DNA from: Hymenobacter norwichensis DSM 15439
Lineage (GTDB): Bacteria; Bacteroidota; Bacteroidia; Cytophagales; Hymenobacteraceae
DNA length: 64,000 nucleotides
NCBI RefSeq assembly: GCF_000420705.1
Contig: NZ_ATVL01000008.1
Location: 577,718-641,717, forward strand
Direction: 5' to 3'
The notes below the pieces were generated by a model that made no database searches, had not been told where the DNA came from, and saw only the letters and a list, made by a program, of their open reading frames with translations. The stretch's first letter is position 1, and each line of letters opens with the position of its first letter. Positions 47,258 to 56,329 of the stretch are shown in pieces. The position numbers and the translations under genes are program-made.

Positions 47258-48193
47258 ATGCCCCAGTCTCACCTGCCTGCCCCTATTGCCTTAAGCAAAG
47301 CCAGCCAGCTTTCCACGCTGGTTGAGAATCGTACGGTGTATTCGCTAAATGCCTTCGAGCTGAACGTGTTTGAAACCCACCAAACGGCGCATCAGGTCCC
47401 GCTGAGCATGGGCCACGTGGTGCTGACTACCATGCTGCAAGGCAAGAAGGTAATGCACTTGGCGGGCCGGCCGGCCTTCGAGTATCTGCCCGGCGAGTCG
47501 GTGATTGTGGGCGAAGACGAAACAATGGTTATCGACTTCCCCGAAGCCGACGAAAACAATCCCACCCAGTGCCTGGCCGTCGCCATCCCAACAGATACCA
47601 TCCGGCAGACCGTGGATTTGCTCAACGAGAAGCACCCGCGCGCCGAGGAGCACATGGCCTGGCAGCTCGACACCCTTGACCACGCCCACTTCCAAAACAC
47701 ACCCGAGCTAACCGGCACCTTGGAGCGCCTGGTGCAGCTCTCCCGCGACAGTGGCCGCATCAAAGACGTGCTGGCCACCTTCACCATTCAGGAAATGCTG
47801 GTGCGCCTGATGCAGACCCAGGCCCGCCAATTGATATTTCATAACTACGCTCAACACCTCACCTCCCACCGATTTGCGGCCGTGGTGCAGTACATCAAGC
47901 AGCACCTCACCGAGCAGATTACGGTGGAAAAGCTCAGCGAGCTGGCGTGCATGAGCAAGGCCACATTCTTCCGGGTGTTCAAGCGCGAGTTGGGCTTCAC
48001 TCCCATCGAGTACATCATTCAGGAGCGCATTGCCGAAGCCAAGCGCCTGTTGCGCAACCCGCTCAACTCGGTGGCTGATGTGTGTTTCCGAGCTGGCTTC
48101 AACAACACAGCATACTTTCAGAAGCTGTTCAAGCAATACGAAGGCATGACACCGGGCCTGTACCGGAAGCAGCACGCCACGGGCGGTGCCTAA
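47258..48193 (+). CDS. AraC-family transcriptional regulator (AraC_N type)
   Basis: This 311-aa regulator starts at ATG 47258; a GTG 60 bases upstream is less likely. The N-terminal AraC_N domain (about residues 15-175) is of the type that accompanies aldehyde/alcohol dehydrogenases. The C-terminal double helix-turn-helix includes ITVEKLSELACMSKATFFRV and SVADVCFRAGFNNTAYFQKL, ending in EGMTPGLYRK. It probably activates the divergent aldehyde dehydrogenase in response to an aldehyde or alcohol. The 221-base divergent region contains the palindrome AGTTGCAACT at 47132-47141, a possible site. Confidence 0.9.
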   Translation: MPQSHLPAPIALSKASQLSTLVENRTVYSLNAFELNVFETHQTAHQVPLSMGHVVLTTMLQGKKVMHLAGRPAFEYLPGESVIVGEDETMVIDFPEADENNPTQCLAVAIPTDTIRQTVDLLNEKHPRAEEHMAWQLDTLDHAHFQNTPELTGTLERLVQLSRDSGRIKDVLATFTIQEMLVRLMQTQARQLIFHNYAQHLTSHRFAAVVQYIKQHLTEQITVEKLSELACMSKATFFRVFKRELGFTPIEYIIQERIAEAKRLLRNPLNSVADVCFRAGFNNTAYFQKLFKQYEGMTPGLYRKQHATGGA

Positions 48194-48307
48194 CGGGGCG
48201 TAACCACTGAGCGGCCAGCTTCTAGTAGCTCCGCCGCAACCTTCCACCCCTGATGCGGGTTATGTGAGGCTAAAAAGCTGCTGACGTATCCGGCGGCCGT
48301 GTACCTC

Positions 48308-49549
48308 ATGCAAGAACCAGTACTAGCTGCACCGCAGCCCCCCCAAACCACCCAGACTGCTACTACCCCAACTGCACCACTCGCTCCGGCCCTGGTGTGG
48401 CTAATGGCTATTACCTGCGGGCTGGTAGTCGCTAATATCTACTACAACCAGCCGCTGCTCGCCGAAATCGGCCGCACGTTTGGGCTCTCTGAAAGCGGGG
48501 TGAGCCTAATTGCCACCATTACGCAGGTTGGTTACACGATAGGGCTACTGTTTGTGGTACCACTCGGCGACAAACGGGAGCGGAAAAGCCTGATTCTGGC
48601 GCTTATCATGGCAGCGGCCGTTTGTATGGCGGGAGCGGCAGCGGCGCCTAGCTTTGCGCTGCTGGCAGTAGCTAGCTTGCTTATCGGTATCTTCTCGGCC
48701 GTGCCGCAGCTCCTGATTCCGATGGCCGCTTCGTTGGCCAGTGACGAAGAGCGGGGCCGCGTGGTGGGCAAGGTGATGAGTGGCTTGCTAATTGGGATTC
48801 TACTTTCCCGCACCATCAGTGGCTACGTGGGCCTGCACCTTGGGTGGCGTACTATGTTTTGGGTGGGCGCTGGTATCATGGTGCTACTTACTGCTACGCT
48901 GTACCGCATGCTGCCACGCAACCAACCCAGCTTCGCGGGTAGCTACGGCAGCTTGCTACGGTCGTTAGGCACGCTTACCAGCACGCTGCCTACGTTGCGC
49001 CGCTCGGCCCTAGTAGGGTTGTGCATGTTTGGCGGTTTCAGCGCCTTCTGGACCACGCTAGTGTTCTTCCTAGAAAGCGACGCCTATCATTACCACGCTG
49101 ATGTAGCCGGCCTCTTCGGCCTAATTGGAGCCAGTGGAGCGTTTGCCGCCTCTTTCGCCGGCAAATCCGCTGACCGCAAAGGCCCCGACTACGGCATTAC
49201 GCTCGGGATTCTGTTGTTTCTGGGGGCGTATGTGCTGCTCGGGTTTGGCGGATACTACCTGGCAGGCTTAGTGGTAGGCGTTATTATCCTGGACGTCGGC
49301 CAGCAAATAACCCACATTTCCAACCAGACCCGCATTTTCACGTTGCTACCCGAAGCCCGCAGCCGCCTCAACACCGTGTACATGACTGCCAGCTTCATGG
49401 GGGCCTCGCTTGGCTCCTTCCTCGGTGGCCTCGCCTGGGACCATTTTCAGTGGCCCGGCGTATGTGGTGTAGGCTTAGGATTTGTTGGCTTGGCGTACTT
49501 AGTGAACCGGTTTTACGGGCGCAGCAAGGATGTAGCAGTAACGCAGTAA
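48308..49549 (+). CDS. MFS transporter (DHA1-like drug/metabolite exporter)
   Basis: This 413-aa protein has 12 predicted TM segments. IYYNQPLLAEIGRTFGLSES and the loop PLGDKRERK (motif A variant) place it in a DHA1-like MFS family that includes YnfM-type exporters. An Ala/Thr/Pro-rich N-terminal tail precedes TM1. I take ATG 48308 over a GTG nine bases upstream. It follows the AraC gene by about 115 bases, so a common unit is possible, but the substrate is unknown. Confidence 0.87.
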   Translation: MQEPVLAAPQPPQTTQTATTPTAPLAPALVWLMAITCGLVVANIYYNQPLLAEIGRTFGLSESGVSLIATITQVGYTIGLLFVVPLGDKRERKSLILALIMAAAVCMAGAAAAPSFALLAVASLLIGIFSAVPQLLIPMAASLASDEERGRVVGKVMSGLLIGILLSRTISGYVGLHLGWRTMFWVGAGIMVLLTATLYRMLPRNQPSFAGSYGSLLRSLGTLTSTLPTLRRSALVGLCMFGGFSAFWTTLVFFLESDAYHYHADVAGLFGLIGASGAFAASFAGKSADRKGPDYGITLGILLFLGAYVLLGFGGYYLAGLVVGVIILDVGQQITHISNQTRIFTLLPEARSRLNTVYMTASFMGASLGSFLGGLAWDHFQWPGVCGVGLGFVGLAYLVNRFYGRSKDVAVTQ

Positions 49550-49584
49550 GCCGGAGTGTGGCTTCAACATCCTACTCGAAAATA

Positions 49585-49622
49585 GAAAACGCCCGTACTT
49601 CTGAAAAAGCACGGGCGTTTTC
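49585..49622. terminator. Bidirectional terminator between MFS and RfbD-like genes
   Basis: A 12-bp perfect stem (49585-49596 with 49611-49622) with A4/T4 flanks lies between the convergent stops at 49549 and 49637. Confidence 0.75.
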
Positions 49623-49636
49623 ACGTCAAAACAGTT

Positions 49637-50488
49637 CTACAGCCGCCCGATACACACCTTCAAACTGTCACGCCAGTGTGGAATAGCCACGCCGAGCTGA
49701 GTTTTGGCCTTGGTCTTGTCCATCACGGAGTAAGCGGGGCGGGTGGCCTTGGTAGGGTACTCGGCGGTGCGGATGGGCACGGTGCGCACAGTCAAGTTGC
49801 CCAACTCGAAGATGGTATGCGCGAAATCATACCACGACGTAACGCCTTCGTTGCTGTAGTGGTAGATGCCGTACTGCTGATTTTGGGTTTCGATGATGGT
49901 GAGGATGCAGCCGGCCAGGTCAATGGCGTAGGTAGGCGTGCCAGCTTGGTCCCAGATAACGCGCATTTCCTCCCGCTCCCGTCCAAAGCGAAGCATGGTT
50001 TTCACGAAGTTGTTGGCGTATTCCGAGTACAGCCAGCTGGTCCGCAGAATGAAATGCTGGTTGGTGTGCGGTGGAATTACTTGCTCGCCTTCCAGCTTGG
50101 TGAGGCCGTACACGCTGATGGGCGCGGCTTCGTCGGTTTCCACTAGCGGTTGGTTGCCGGTGCCGGCAAACACGAAGTCAGTGGAAATATGAATAAGCGT
50201 GGTGCCGTACTGGCCACACATTTTGGCTAAGTTCTCGGCGCCATCCTTGTTGACTTTGCGAGCAATGTCCACATCGTCTTCGGCTTTATCCACAGCGGTA
50301 TAGGCGGCGCAGTTAATGCAGTACGCGGGTTTATACTGCTCGAAGGCCTTTTGCAGCATCCCTAAATCCAGGATGTTGGCTTCTTCTTCCGGCAGGAAAA
50401 TCAGGCCAGCGTTGTTTCTCTCCGTTGCAACGTGCTTCAAACACTGACCAAGCTGGCCCGAGGCCCCGAAAACGAGTGTGCTACTCAT
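49637..50488 (-). CDS. rfbD: dTDP-4-dehydrorhamnose reductase (RfbD-like)
   Basis: This 283-aa extended SDR has the NAD(P)-binding loop VFGASGQLGQ, NCAAYTAVDKAEDD, the strand HISTDFVFAG and the catalytic YGLTK, all characteristic of RfbD, which makes dTDP-L-rhamnose. The gene stands alone: no rfbA, rfbB or rfbC gene is in the window, and it is 25 kb from the EPS locus. It could supply rhamnose for surface glycans or act in a related sugar pathway. The symbol rests on family features only. Confidence 0.85.
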   Translation of the reverse strand: MSSTLVFGASGQLGQCLKHVATERNNAGLIFLPEEEANILDLGMLQKAFEQYKPAYCINCAAYTAVDKAEDDVDIARKVNKDGAENLAKMCGQYGTTLIHISTDFVFAGTGNQPLVETDEAAPISVYGLTKLEGEQVIPPHTNQHFILRTSWLYSEYANNFVKTMLRFGREREEMRVIWDQAGTPTYAIDLAGCILTIIETQNQQYGIYHYSNEGVTSWYDFAHTIFELGNLTVRTVPIRTAEYPTKATRPAYSVMDKTKAKTQLGVAIPHWRDSLKVCIGRL

Positions 50489-50551
50489 AACAATAGGTTG
50501 GGTTGCGGCCCGCCACCACCGGCGCGCCGTATCGACGGTGCAAATTACCGC

Positions 50552-50570
50552 TTTTGGCGCCCCGCCAAAA
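50552..50570 (-). terminator. Possible short terminator after the DUF4130 gene
   Basis: An 8-bp stem (50552-50559 with 50563-50570) with a 3-nt loop lies 4 bases beyond the minus-strand stop at 50574. No T-tract follows, so this is weak. Confidence 0.35.
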
Positions 50571-50573
50571 ACC

Positions 50574-51482
50574 CTATCCTATTGGCCGCTTGTTTTTGAT
50601 AGGCTCGAAGCGTTGCTCGCGGGGTTGCTTTTCGCTGAGGTAACGCCAGTAGCGCAGCGGCATGTGGCGGCGGTGCAGCTTGATGTTCTTGCGCTCCGGA
50701 ATGTTCACATGGTCGAAGTACGACTGCCAGAGTAGCTTGAACAACGGCTCCCGCTCATCCAGCACCGTGGCCGAAATAGCAGTGTTGCGCTGTGGGCCGG
50801 TGCTTTCAAACTCCACTATATCGGTACGCTGAAGGTCATAGTACAGCCCATAGCGGCGGCGCTTATCGAAAATCAGCCAACGCTGGTCGGCATAGCGCTT
50901 GGTGAAATGGGGCGCAATCAGTGGCAGCACATCGAAGTCCGGGTCGATGGTGGCGTGAAACAGACCGTCTGAAGTCTTCTCGAAGCGCACGAAGGCCTCC
51001 ATACGGTGTTTCTCGCGGTACATCTGCTGCGCGATGCTGGCTACGCGGCGCACATTATCGTCGGCATAATTGTCGGAGATGTCGCGGCCGGCGCGCATGG
51101 CTAAATCGGCGTACCGGAAAATCAGTAGTTCTCGGTCGGACTGCTCACTCAGAAATGTGTGGAATAGCCGAGTGCGCGCTTCTTTATCCATGTAGCGCAG
51201 CAGGCCTTCCCACACGCGGGCAGCGGTGGCATCGTCAGTATCAATCTGCACTGGCATAGCAAACAGGCCGCCTTGCACTGCCCCCAACGGCTGAATACTA
51301 TTCGGAGCCGATTTCCGGTCGTAGACGGTGAATAACACGGTCAGCAAGCCTTCAAACGAGCCGTCGTAAGCATAATCCAGCGCCGCATTACTTAGCTCCG
51401 GTGCTATCCGCCGCGAACTGGACGCATTGGTTGCAACGGCGGTAGTGGCACGGCGGTTATTGGGCGTCAGGGAACGGCTCAT
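50574..51482 (-). CDS. DUF4130 / TIGR03915-type putative DNA metabolism protein
   Basis: This protein of about 302 aa carries the family start LDYAYDGSFEGLLTVLFTVY near its N-terminus, and the terminal region with FDHVNIPERKNIKLHRRHMPLRYWRYL that typifies DUF4130. In other genomes these proteins are paired with a radical-SAM protein (here at 52744-54012) and are sometimes fused to a uracil-DNA-glycosylase-like domain. No such domain is present here. The pair is thought to act in DNA modification or repair, but no reaction is known to me. A longer GTG start at 51533 is possible; I chose the ATG because the extra residues are low-complexity. Confidence 0.85.
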   Translation of the reverse strand: MSRSLTPNNRRATTAVATNASSSRRIAPELSNAALDYAYDGSFEGLLTVLFTVYDRKSAPNSIQPLGAVQGGLFAMPVQIDTDDATAARVWEGLLRYMDKEARTRLFHTFLSEQSDRELLIFRYADLAMRAGRDISDNYADDNVRRVASIAQQMYREKHRMEAFVRFEKTSDGLFHATIDPDFDVLPLIAPHFTKRYADQRWLIFDKRRRYGLYYDLQRTDIVEFESTGPQRNTAISATVLDEREPLFKLLWQSYFDHVNIPERKNIKLHRRHMPLRYWRYLSEKQPREQRFEPIKNKRPIG

Positions 51483-51536
51483 TGGGTCAGGTTGATGGTT
51501 GCTTGGCACCAGAAACGAGGCTGAAGCAGCCACAGG

Positions 51537-52400
51537 TTAGCTGTTCAGGAACTCCAGTAGCAGCTTGTTTACGGCTTCAGGTTCTTCGTGGTGCAGCCAG
51601 TGCGTGGCCTTGTCGAAATACGTAAGCTCGGCGTTGTCGCACATCTTTGCGCTTAATTCAGCCAAAACAGGCTCCAGAAAACCATCCTGCTTGCCCCACA
51701 ACAACCGCACCGGCACCGTTATCCGGCCCGTACTGCCCGCCCGGCGCGGGCTCCGAAAGGCGGCTCGGTACCAATTAATCATGCCGGTTAGGGCTCCAGG
51801 GCGCGACCAGGCATTGATGTACTCCCGCAGGTCGTCGGAGGAGAACGTGCCGGGCCGGCTGGTACCCCGCAAGGCCCCTCGCCCGAACCGGTACTGCCGC
51901 CGCCGAATCATCTTCTCAGGCAACCAAGGCAGCTGAAAGAAGAATATGTACCAACTCTTTAGTAGCTGCCGGGGCGCACGACGCAGGGCTCGGCCCAGCA
52001 CAGCCGGGTGCGGCACGTTCAGGATGGCCACCTGCTTCAACCGCTCCGGATGGTTAGCAGCCAGCCACCACGCCACGGCCGCACCCCAATCATGCCCCAC
52101 CACAGCTGCCGTAGTATGGCCGGCCGCATCCAGCAGCCCGAGGATGTCGGCGCCTAGCTGGTTGATGCGGTAAGCAGCCACGCCCCTAGGCTTGTCGCTG
52201 AGGTTGTAGCCGCGCTGGTCGGGCACCCACACGCGGTAACCCGCCGCGGCCAGCGCCGGAATCTGCTGGCGCCAGCCGTACCAAAACTCCGGGAAACCGT
52301 GCAGCAGAACTACCAGCGGCCCGTCAGCCGGACCGCATTCAACCACGTGCAGCGTGATGCCGTTGGTAGCAACGTAGTGGTGCTCAAGTTCGAAGTCCAT
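51537..52400 (-). CDS. Alpha/beta hydrolase, epoxide-hydrolase-like
   Basis: This 287-aa soluble hydrolase has the epoxide hydrolase layout: oxyanion motif LHGFPEFWYGWRQQ, VPDQRGYNLSDKP, the nucleophile in VGHDWGAAVAW (Asp, not Ser, which favours epoxide or haloalkane substrates) and the catalytic His in KATHWLHHEEP. It sits on the minus strand between the radical-SAM and DUF4130 genes, which are normally neighbours. Its stop is 4 bases from a potential GTG start of the DUF4130 gene, so the two may be co-translated. The cellular substrate is unknown. Confidence 0.9.
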   Translation of the reverse strand: MDFELEHHYVATNGITLHVVECGPADGPLVVLLHGFPEFWYGWRQQIPALAAAGYRVWVPDQRGYNLSDKPRGVAAYRINQLGADILGLLDAAGHTTAAVVGHDWGAAVAWWLAANHPERLKQVAILNVPHPAVLGRALRRAPRQLLKSWYIFFFQLPWLPEKMIRRRQYRFGRGALRGTSRPGTFSSDDLREYINAWSRPGALTGMINWYRAAFRSPRRAGSTGRITVPVRLLWGKQDGFLEPVLAELSAKMCDNAELTYFDKATHWLHHEEPEAVNKLLLEFLNS

Positions 52401-52452
52401 ACCACCGCGTACCCGCTTGCAGCTCGCAAAGTTGCGGTGGAGCTACCGACTT

Positions 52453-52638
52453 TCAGGCGGCCTCGGAGCGTTGCGAAGCCTGGGCGGCGTTGGTACGAGC
52501 AGCCTCGCGGTGTAACTCCTGCACCAGCGGTAGCAAGTCCGATAACTTACAGCAGCAAGCAATGCGAGCTACTTTGTTGGGCTGATTGGCTTCGAGGTTA
52601 GCGGCCGACGCGTCGGCAGCGCGATGAGAGATGGTCAT
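52453..52638 (-). CDS. Possible small Cys-containing protein
   Basis: This 61-aa reading frame from ATG 52638 has the sequence character of a small helical protein, with an unusual run of three cysteines in RIACCCKLSDLLPLVQEL. I recognise no family. It fills the gap between the radical-SAM gene and the epoxide-hydrolase-like gene, on the same strand. A longer start at 52713 is available. Coding is uncertain. Confidence 0.35.
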   Translation of the reverse strand: MTISHRAADASAANLEANQPNKVARIACCCKLSDLLPLVQELHREAARTNAAQASQRSEAA

Positions 52639-52743
52639 GGTAGAAGTGGTTTCAGATGGTTTGTTTTCAGGTATTTCAGGCAAGGAAAATCTAGTTGTTG
52701 TTCTTGTCAGCACTTCCGAAACCCACCGCTACCGCTAGCATCC

Positions 52744-54012
52744 TCACGAAGCCTGCGCGAACAGGTCGAGTTGCTGCGTGACCAGTGCCGAGCGTACCGA
52801 ACCAGCCCCAAATAGAATCTGGCGGCGAATAGTCTGCTCGTCGTAGTCGCGGGTGGAAAGGGCCTGGCCGCGGCAGGTCAAGAAAAACTTGGCGCGCTTC
52901 AGTACCACCCCAAACTTGTGCAGGTGGTCGAGGGTAATGGGGGCAAACCGGCGGGCGGCCACAATGCGTTTGGCTGAACGCGCGCCCACACCGGGAATGC
53001 GCAGAATCATTTCAAAGTCAGCGGTATTCACGTCAATCGGGAATACGTGGCGGTTGCGCAGGGCCCAAGCCAGCTTGGGGTCCACTTCCAGGTCGAGGAA
53101 CGGGTGCGCCGGGTCCAGAATTTCGTCGGCCTGGAAACCGTAGAAGCGCATCAGCCAGTCAGTTTGGTAGAGGCGGTGCTCCCGAATCAGAGGCGGCTGC
53201 GTCACCTGGGGCAGGCGAGCGTCGTCGGTGATGGGAATGTAGCCGGAGTAGTACACGCGCTTCAGGCCGTAGCCTTTGTAGAGCGAGTCGGTGAGGCTGA
53301 TGATTTGCAGGTCGTTTTCGGCGGAGGCGCCCACGATGAGCTGGGTGCTTTGGCCGGCCGTGGCAAACTGCGGTACTTTCTTGAACAGCGCCTTCTCCTC
53401 TTTATTCTTGGTGATGCCGTCCCGAATCTGCGCCATCGGGGTCAGAATCTCCTTGTAGTTTTTCTCGGGCGCCAGGTTCTGCAAGCTCATCTCCGAGGGA
53501 AGTTCGATGTTCACGCTCAGGCGGTCGGCGTATAGGCCGGCTTCCTGAATTAGCTCTTCCGAAGCACCCGGAATAGCTTTCACGTGAATGTAGCCATTGA
53601 AATTGTGCTCGGTGCGCAGCTTCTTGATGATGCGCACGAGGCGCTCCATGGTATAGTCGGGCGACGAGAAAATACCGGAACTTAAAAACAGCCCTTCGAT
53701 GTAATTCCGACGGTAGAAGTTCATGGTCAAGTCCACAACTTCGTCCACGGTAAAGGCGGCGCGCTTCACGTCGTTGCTTTTGCGGGACACGCAGTAGGCG
53801 CAGTCGAAAATGCAATGGTTGGTAAGCAGAATCTTGAGCAAGCTCACGCAACGACCGTCTTCGGTGTAGCTGTGGCAGATGCCCATGCCTTCGGCATTGC
53901 CGAGTCCTTTGGACTCGTTTTTGCGCTTGCCCCCGCTGCTCGAGCACGATACATCGTACTTGGCGGCGTCTGCCAAAATGCTTAGCTTTTCCTGAATGCG
54001 CTGGTCGTTCAT
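52744..54012 (-). CDS. Radical-SAM putative DNA modification/repair protein (TIGR03916 type)
   Basis: This 422-aa protein has a canonical radical-SAM cluster motif C-x3-C-x2-C in CIFDCAYC (codons 53791-53814), which binds a 4Fe-4S cluster and SAM. The N-terminal SCSSSGGKRKNE and MGICHSYTEDGRCVSLLK are family-specific. The C-terminus carries a helix-hairpin-helix DNA-binding segment (RIPGVGARSAKRIVAARRF). This combination is the family long annotated as a putative DNA modification/repair radical-SAM protein, partner of the DUF4130 protein at 50574. I use ATG 54012; upstream in-frame sequence is not conserved in character. Substrate and reaction are unknown. Confidence 0.9.
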   Translation of the reverse strand: MNDQRIQEKLSILADAAKYDVSCSSSGGKRKNESKGLGNAEGMGICHSYTEDGRCVSLLKILLTNHCIFDCAYCVSRKSNDVKRAAFTVDEVVDLTMNFYRRNYIEGLFLSSGIFSSPDYTMERLVRIIKKLRTEHNFNGYIHVKAIPGASEELIQEAGLYADRLSVNIELPSEMSLQNLAPEKNYKEILTPMAQIRDGITKNKEEKALFKKVPQFATAGQSTQLIVGASAENDLQIISLTDSLYKGYGLKRVYYSGYIPITDDARLPQVTQPPLIREHRLYQTDWLMRFYGFQADEILDPAHPFLDLEVDPKLAWALRNRHVFPIDVNTADFEMILRIPGVGARSAKRIVAARRFAPITLDHLHKFGVVLKRAKFFLTCRGQALSTRDYDEQTIRRQILFGAGSVRSALVTQQLDLFAQAS

Positions 54013-54268
54013 CGGGCTGTATCTGGGCTTAAAAATAGCGGCTTGTGTTGAAACTAACACTATCTATCAAGACTAATTTCGTTGGAATTGTTCCCCGAAG
54101 CCCGACTATTTATGCGGCTTTCTGTCCGCCCGAGAAGGAATTCGAGCTAATCTATTCAACCACTCCGCTCAGGTTCCTTTTAGGTCGAAATAACAACCGA
54201 ACGACATTGTCGAGTAGGCATAAAACCACTCCCGAACCCAGTAACTTGCGCTAATTGGTTTGCTGTTT

Positions 54269-56167
54269 ATGAAGTATGTGGTGCTGGTATGGGCGTTGTT
54301 GTGGTTGGGGGCGTCGCCTATCCTGGCCCAAACGCCCGCGCCCAGCCCCAACCGTATCATCGAGCCTACCGATACCGTCCGCCGCACAGCCGTCCGCACC
54401 GACTCCTTGCGGCGCCGCTTCGACCAGGAACGGCTGCTAAATGGTATCAAGGCCTACACCAAGCGTAAAACCATTGCCGGCAAAGCCGCGGCGGCGCTGT
54501 TCAACTTCACGCCACGCCGCGAGGACCAGGCCGGCCTCGATGCCGCTCTGCTGGACCGCCAGTACGACCGACACAACTACAAAATCGTGCGGAACATCAA
54601 TATCCGCACCCTCACGGCTTTCGGTTACAGCATTTCTGATACCACCCGAGTTCCGCGCAACGTGCTGGAGAAAGCCGGCAATGCGTTCCACATGAAAACC
54701 TCAAAGGCGCGGGTCCGGCAGGTGTTGCTGTTCCGGGCCGGGCAGGAACTAGAGCCGCAGGCCCTCACTGAGTCGGAACGCTTGCTGCGCCAAACCGACG
54801 AGTTGGTAGATGCGCGGGTGTTTGTGAACGAGCGCACCAGCACCACCGACAGCGTAGACATCGAAATCATCACCAAAGACGTATTCAGCTTAAGCGGCTC
54901 GATTGAAGTGCGCGACGTGGGCGCGGGCGTTATCGGGCTGCGCGATCAGAACTTTCTGGGCCAGGGCCACCGCTTCCGCAACCGGTATGAGTACGGCCGC
55001 AACCAACCCCAAACCTGGAGCTACCGCGGCAGTTATCGGGTGCCGTTTCGGAATTTTATTTATGGAGAAGCCCGCTACGAGAACGAGTTCCAGCGCCGTA
55101 TAGGCGGCATCACCGTCAGCCGCGACTTCTACTCTATCAACACCAAGTACGCTGGGGCGCTATCGTTGAATTCCTACGATTACGGTCTGGTCTTGAAACT
55201 CCCGGCTCCTGGTGAGTTACCCATCTATTCGCCCATCAAGTACAGCACGCAGGATTTGTGGGTGGGCCGCTCCCTGCCGTTGCGCAGCTACGATTTGGGC
55301 TACGAGAATCCGGGACGCATGATTGTATCGGGGCGCTTACTACGCACCAACTATACTACCCGCCCCGACCCTAATTACTTCAACTCCAGCGCATTTCTGG
55401 GCACTATTGGCTACAGCGTGCGGCGTTATTACAAGGACAAGTACTTATTTGGATTCGGACGCACCGAGGATATTCCGACGGGCACGTTGCTGAGTGCCAC
55501 GCTCGGCTACGAGCTCAACGACCAAGGCAGCCGCAACTACTACGGTGCCCGCATTTCAACGGCGAGCTACAACCCTCGCAAAGGCTATTTATACCTAAGC
55601 GGGGAGTTTGGCTCTTATGTGCGGCCCGCAACCAACGACTGGCAACAAGGCCTCATCAGCACCGAAGTGCTGTATTTCACGCGGCTCTACCATACCGGCA
55701 ACTACCAGTGGCGGCATTTCCTGTGGAGCCGCAATGCCATTGGGCTGCACCGCCGGCCCGGCGAATTACTGCTTTCCATTGATGGGGAACGGGGCCTGCG
55801 TGGTTTCCGCGGGCCGTACGATTTGCGCGGCACCAGCCGCTTGGTCCTCAACTACGAAACCACAGTATATACCCCAGTTTCGTTTCTGGGCTTCCGACTG
55901 GCGGGCGTGCTGTTTGCCGATGCCGCTTGGTTGAACACCAAAACCAAGCGCACCCTGCCCATTCACGAGAAGCCTTACCTAGGCTTTGGCGCCGGCCTCC
56001 GGCTACGCAACGAGTACATGCCCATCCGCACCTTCCAGATTCTGCTGGGCTACTATCCGCGCGGCCTCACCGATGCCAGCGGCTACCGCATTTACGAAAG
56101 CTCCCGCCCCTACTACGACTTCAGCGACTTCAGCTTCGGCCAGCCCGGTATCGCGCAATACGAATAG
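54269..56167 (+). CDS. Omp85-family outer-membrane protein (BamA/TamA-like)
   Basis: This 632-aa protein starts at ATG 54269, nine bases after an in-frame TTG, with a signal peptide ending near PILAQ. One POTRA-like region (about residues 95-205, including RVFVNERTSTTDSVDIEIITKD) precedes a 16-stranded-type beta barrel rich in alternating aromatic residues. The barrel includes FLGQGHRFRNRYEYG and GERGLRGFRGPYDLRGTSRL, the latter resembling the conserved lid-loop/RGF motif of Omp85 proteins. It is probably an outer-membrane assembly or translocation factor; its length with few POTRAs is unlike canonical BamA. It is alone on the plus strand. Confidence 0.75.
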   Translation: MKYVVLVWALLWLGASPILAQTPAPSPNRIIEPTDTVRRTAVRTDSLRRRFDQERLLNGIKAYTKRKTIAGKAAAALFNFTPRREDQAGLDAALLDRQYDRHNYKIVRNINIRTLTAFGYSISDTTRVPRNVLEKAGNAFHMKTSKARVRQVLLFRAGQELEPQALTESERLLRQTDELVDARVFVNERTSTTDSVDIEIITKDVFSLSGSIEVRDVGAGVIGLRDQNFLGQGHRFRNRYEYGRNQPQTWSYRGSYRVPFRNFIYGEARYENEFQRRIGGITVSRDFYSINTKYAGALSLNSYDYGLVLKLPAPGELPIYSPIKYSTQDLWVGRSLPLRSYDLGYENPGRMIVSGRLLRTNYTTRPDPNYFNSSAFLGTIGYSVRRYYKDKYLFGFGRTEDIPTGTLLSATLGYELNDQGSRNYYGARISTASYNPRKGYLYLSGEFGSYVRPATNDWQQGLISTEVLYFTRLYHTGNYQWRHFLWSRNAIGLHRRPGELLLSIDGERGLRGFRGPYDLRGTSRLVLNYETTVYTPVSFLGFRLAGVLFADAAWLNTKTKRTLPIHEKPYLGFGAGLRLRNEYMPIRTFQILLGYYPRGLTDASGYRIYESSRPYYDFSDFSFGQPGIAQYE

Positions 56168-56234
56168 CTTTTCTGAGCTGCTAGCTACTGGCTTTTAGCA
56201 GATAGTTTTTTCGTTGGATCATGAAACGCCTTAA

Positions 56235-56286
56235 AAAATCAGCCACTACCGGCATCCTCAGGTGAGGGCCAGGAGTGGCTGATTTT
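56235..56286. terminator. Bidirectional terminator between Omp85-like and aldolase genes
   Basis: A 13-bp stem (56235-56247 with 56274-56286) with A-rich and T-rich edges lies between convergent stops; the 26-nt loop can pair further. Confidence 0.7.
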
Positions 56287-56329
56287 CTTGAACGAAAAGC
56301 TAATAGCCATCAGCTAATAGCCAAAAAGC

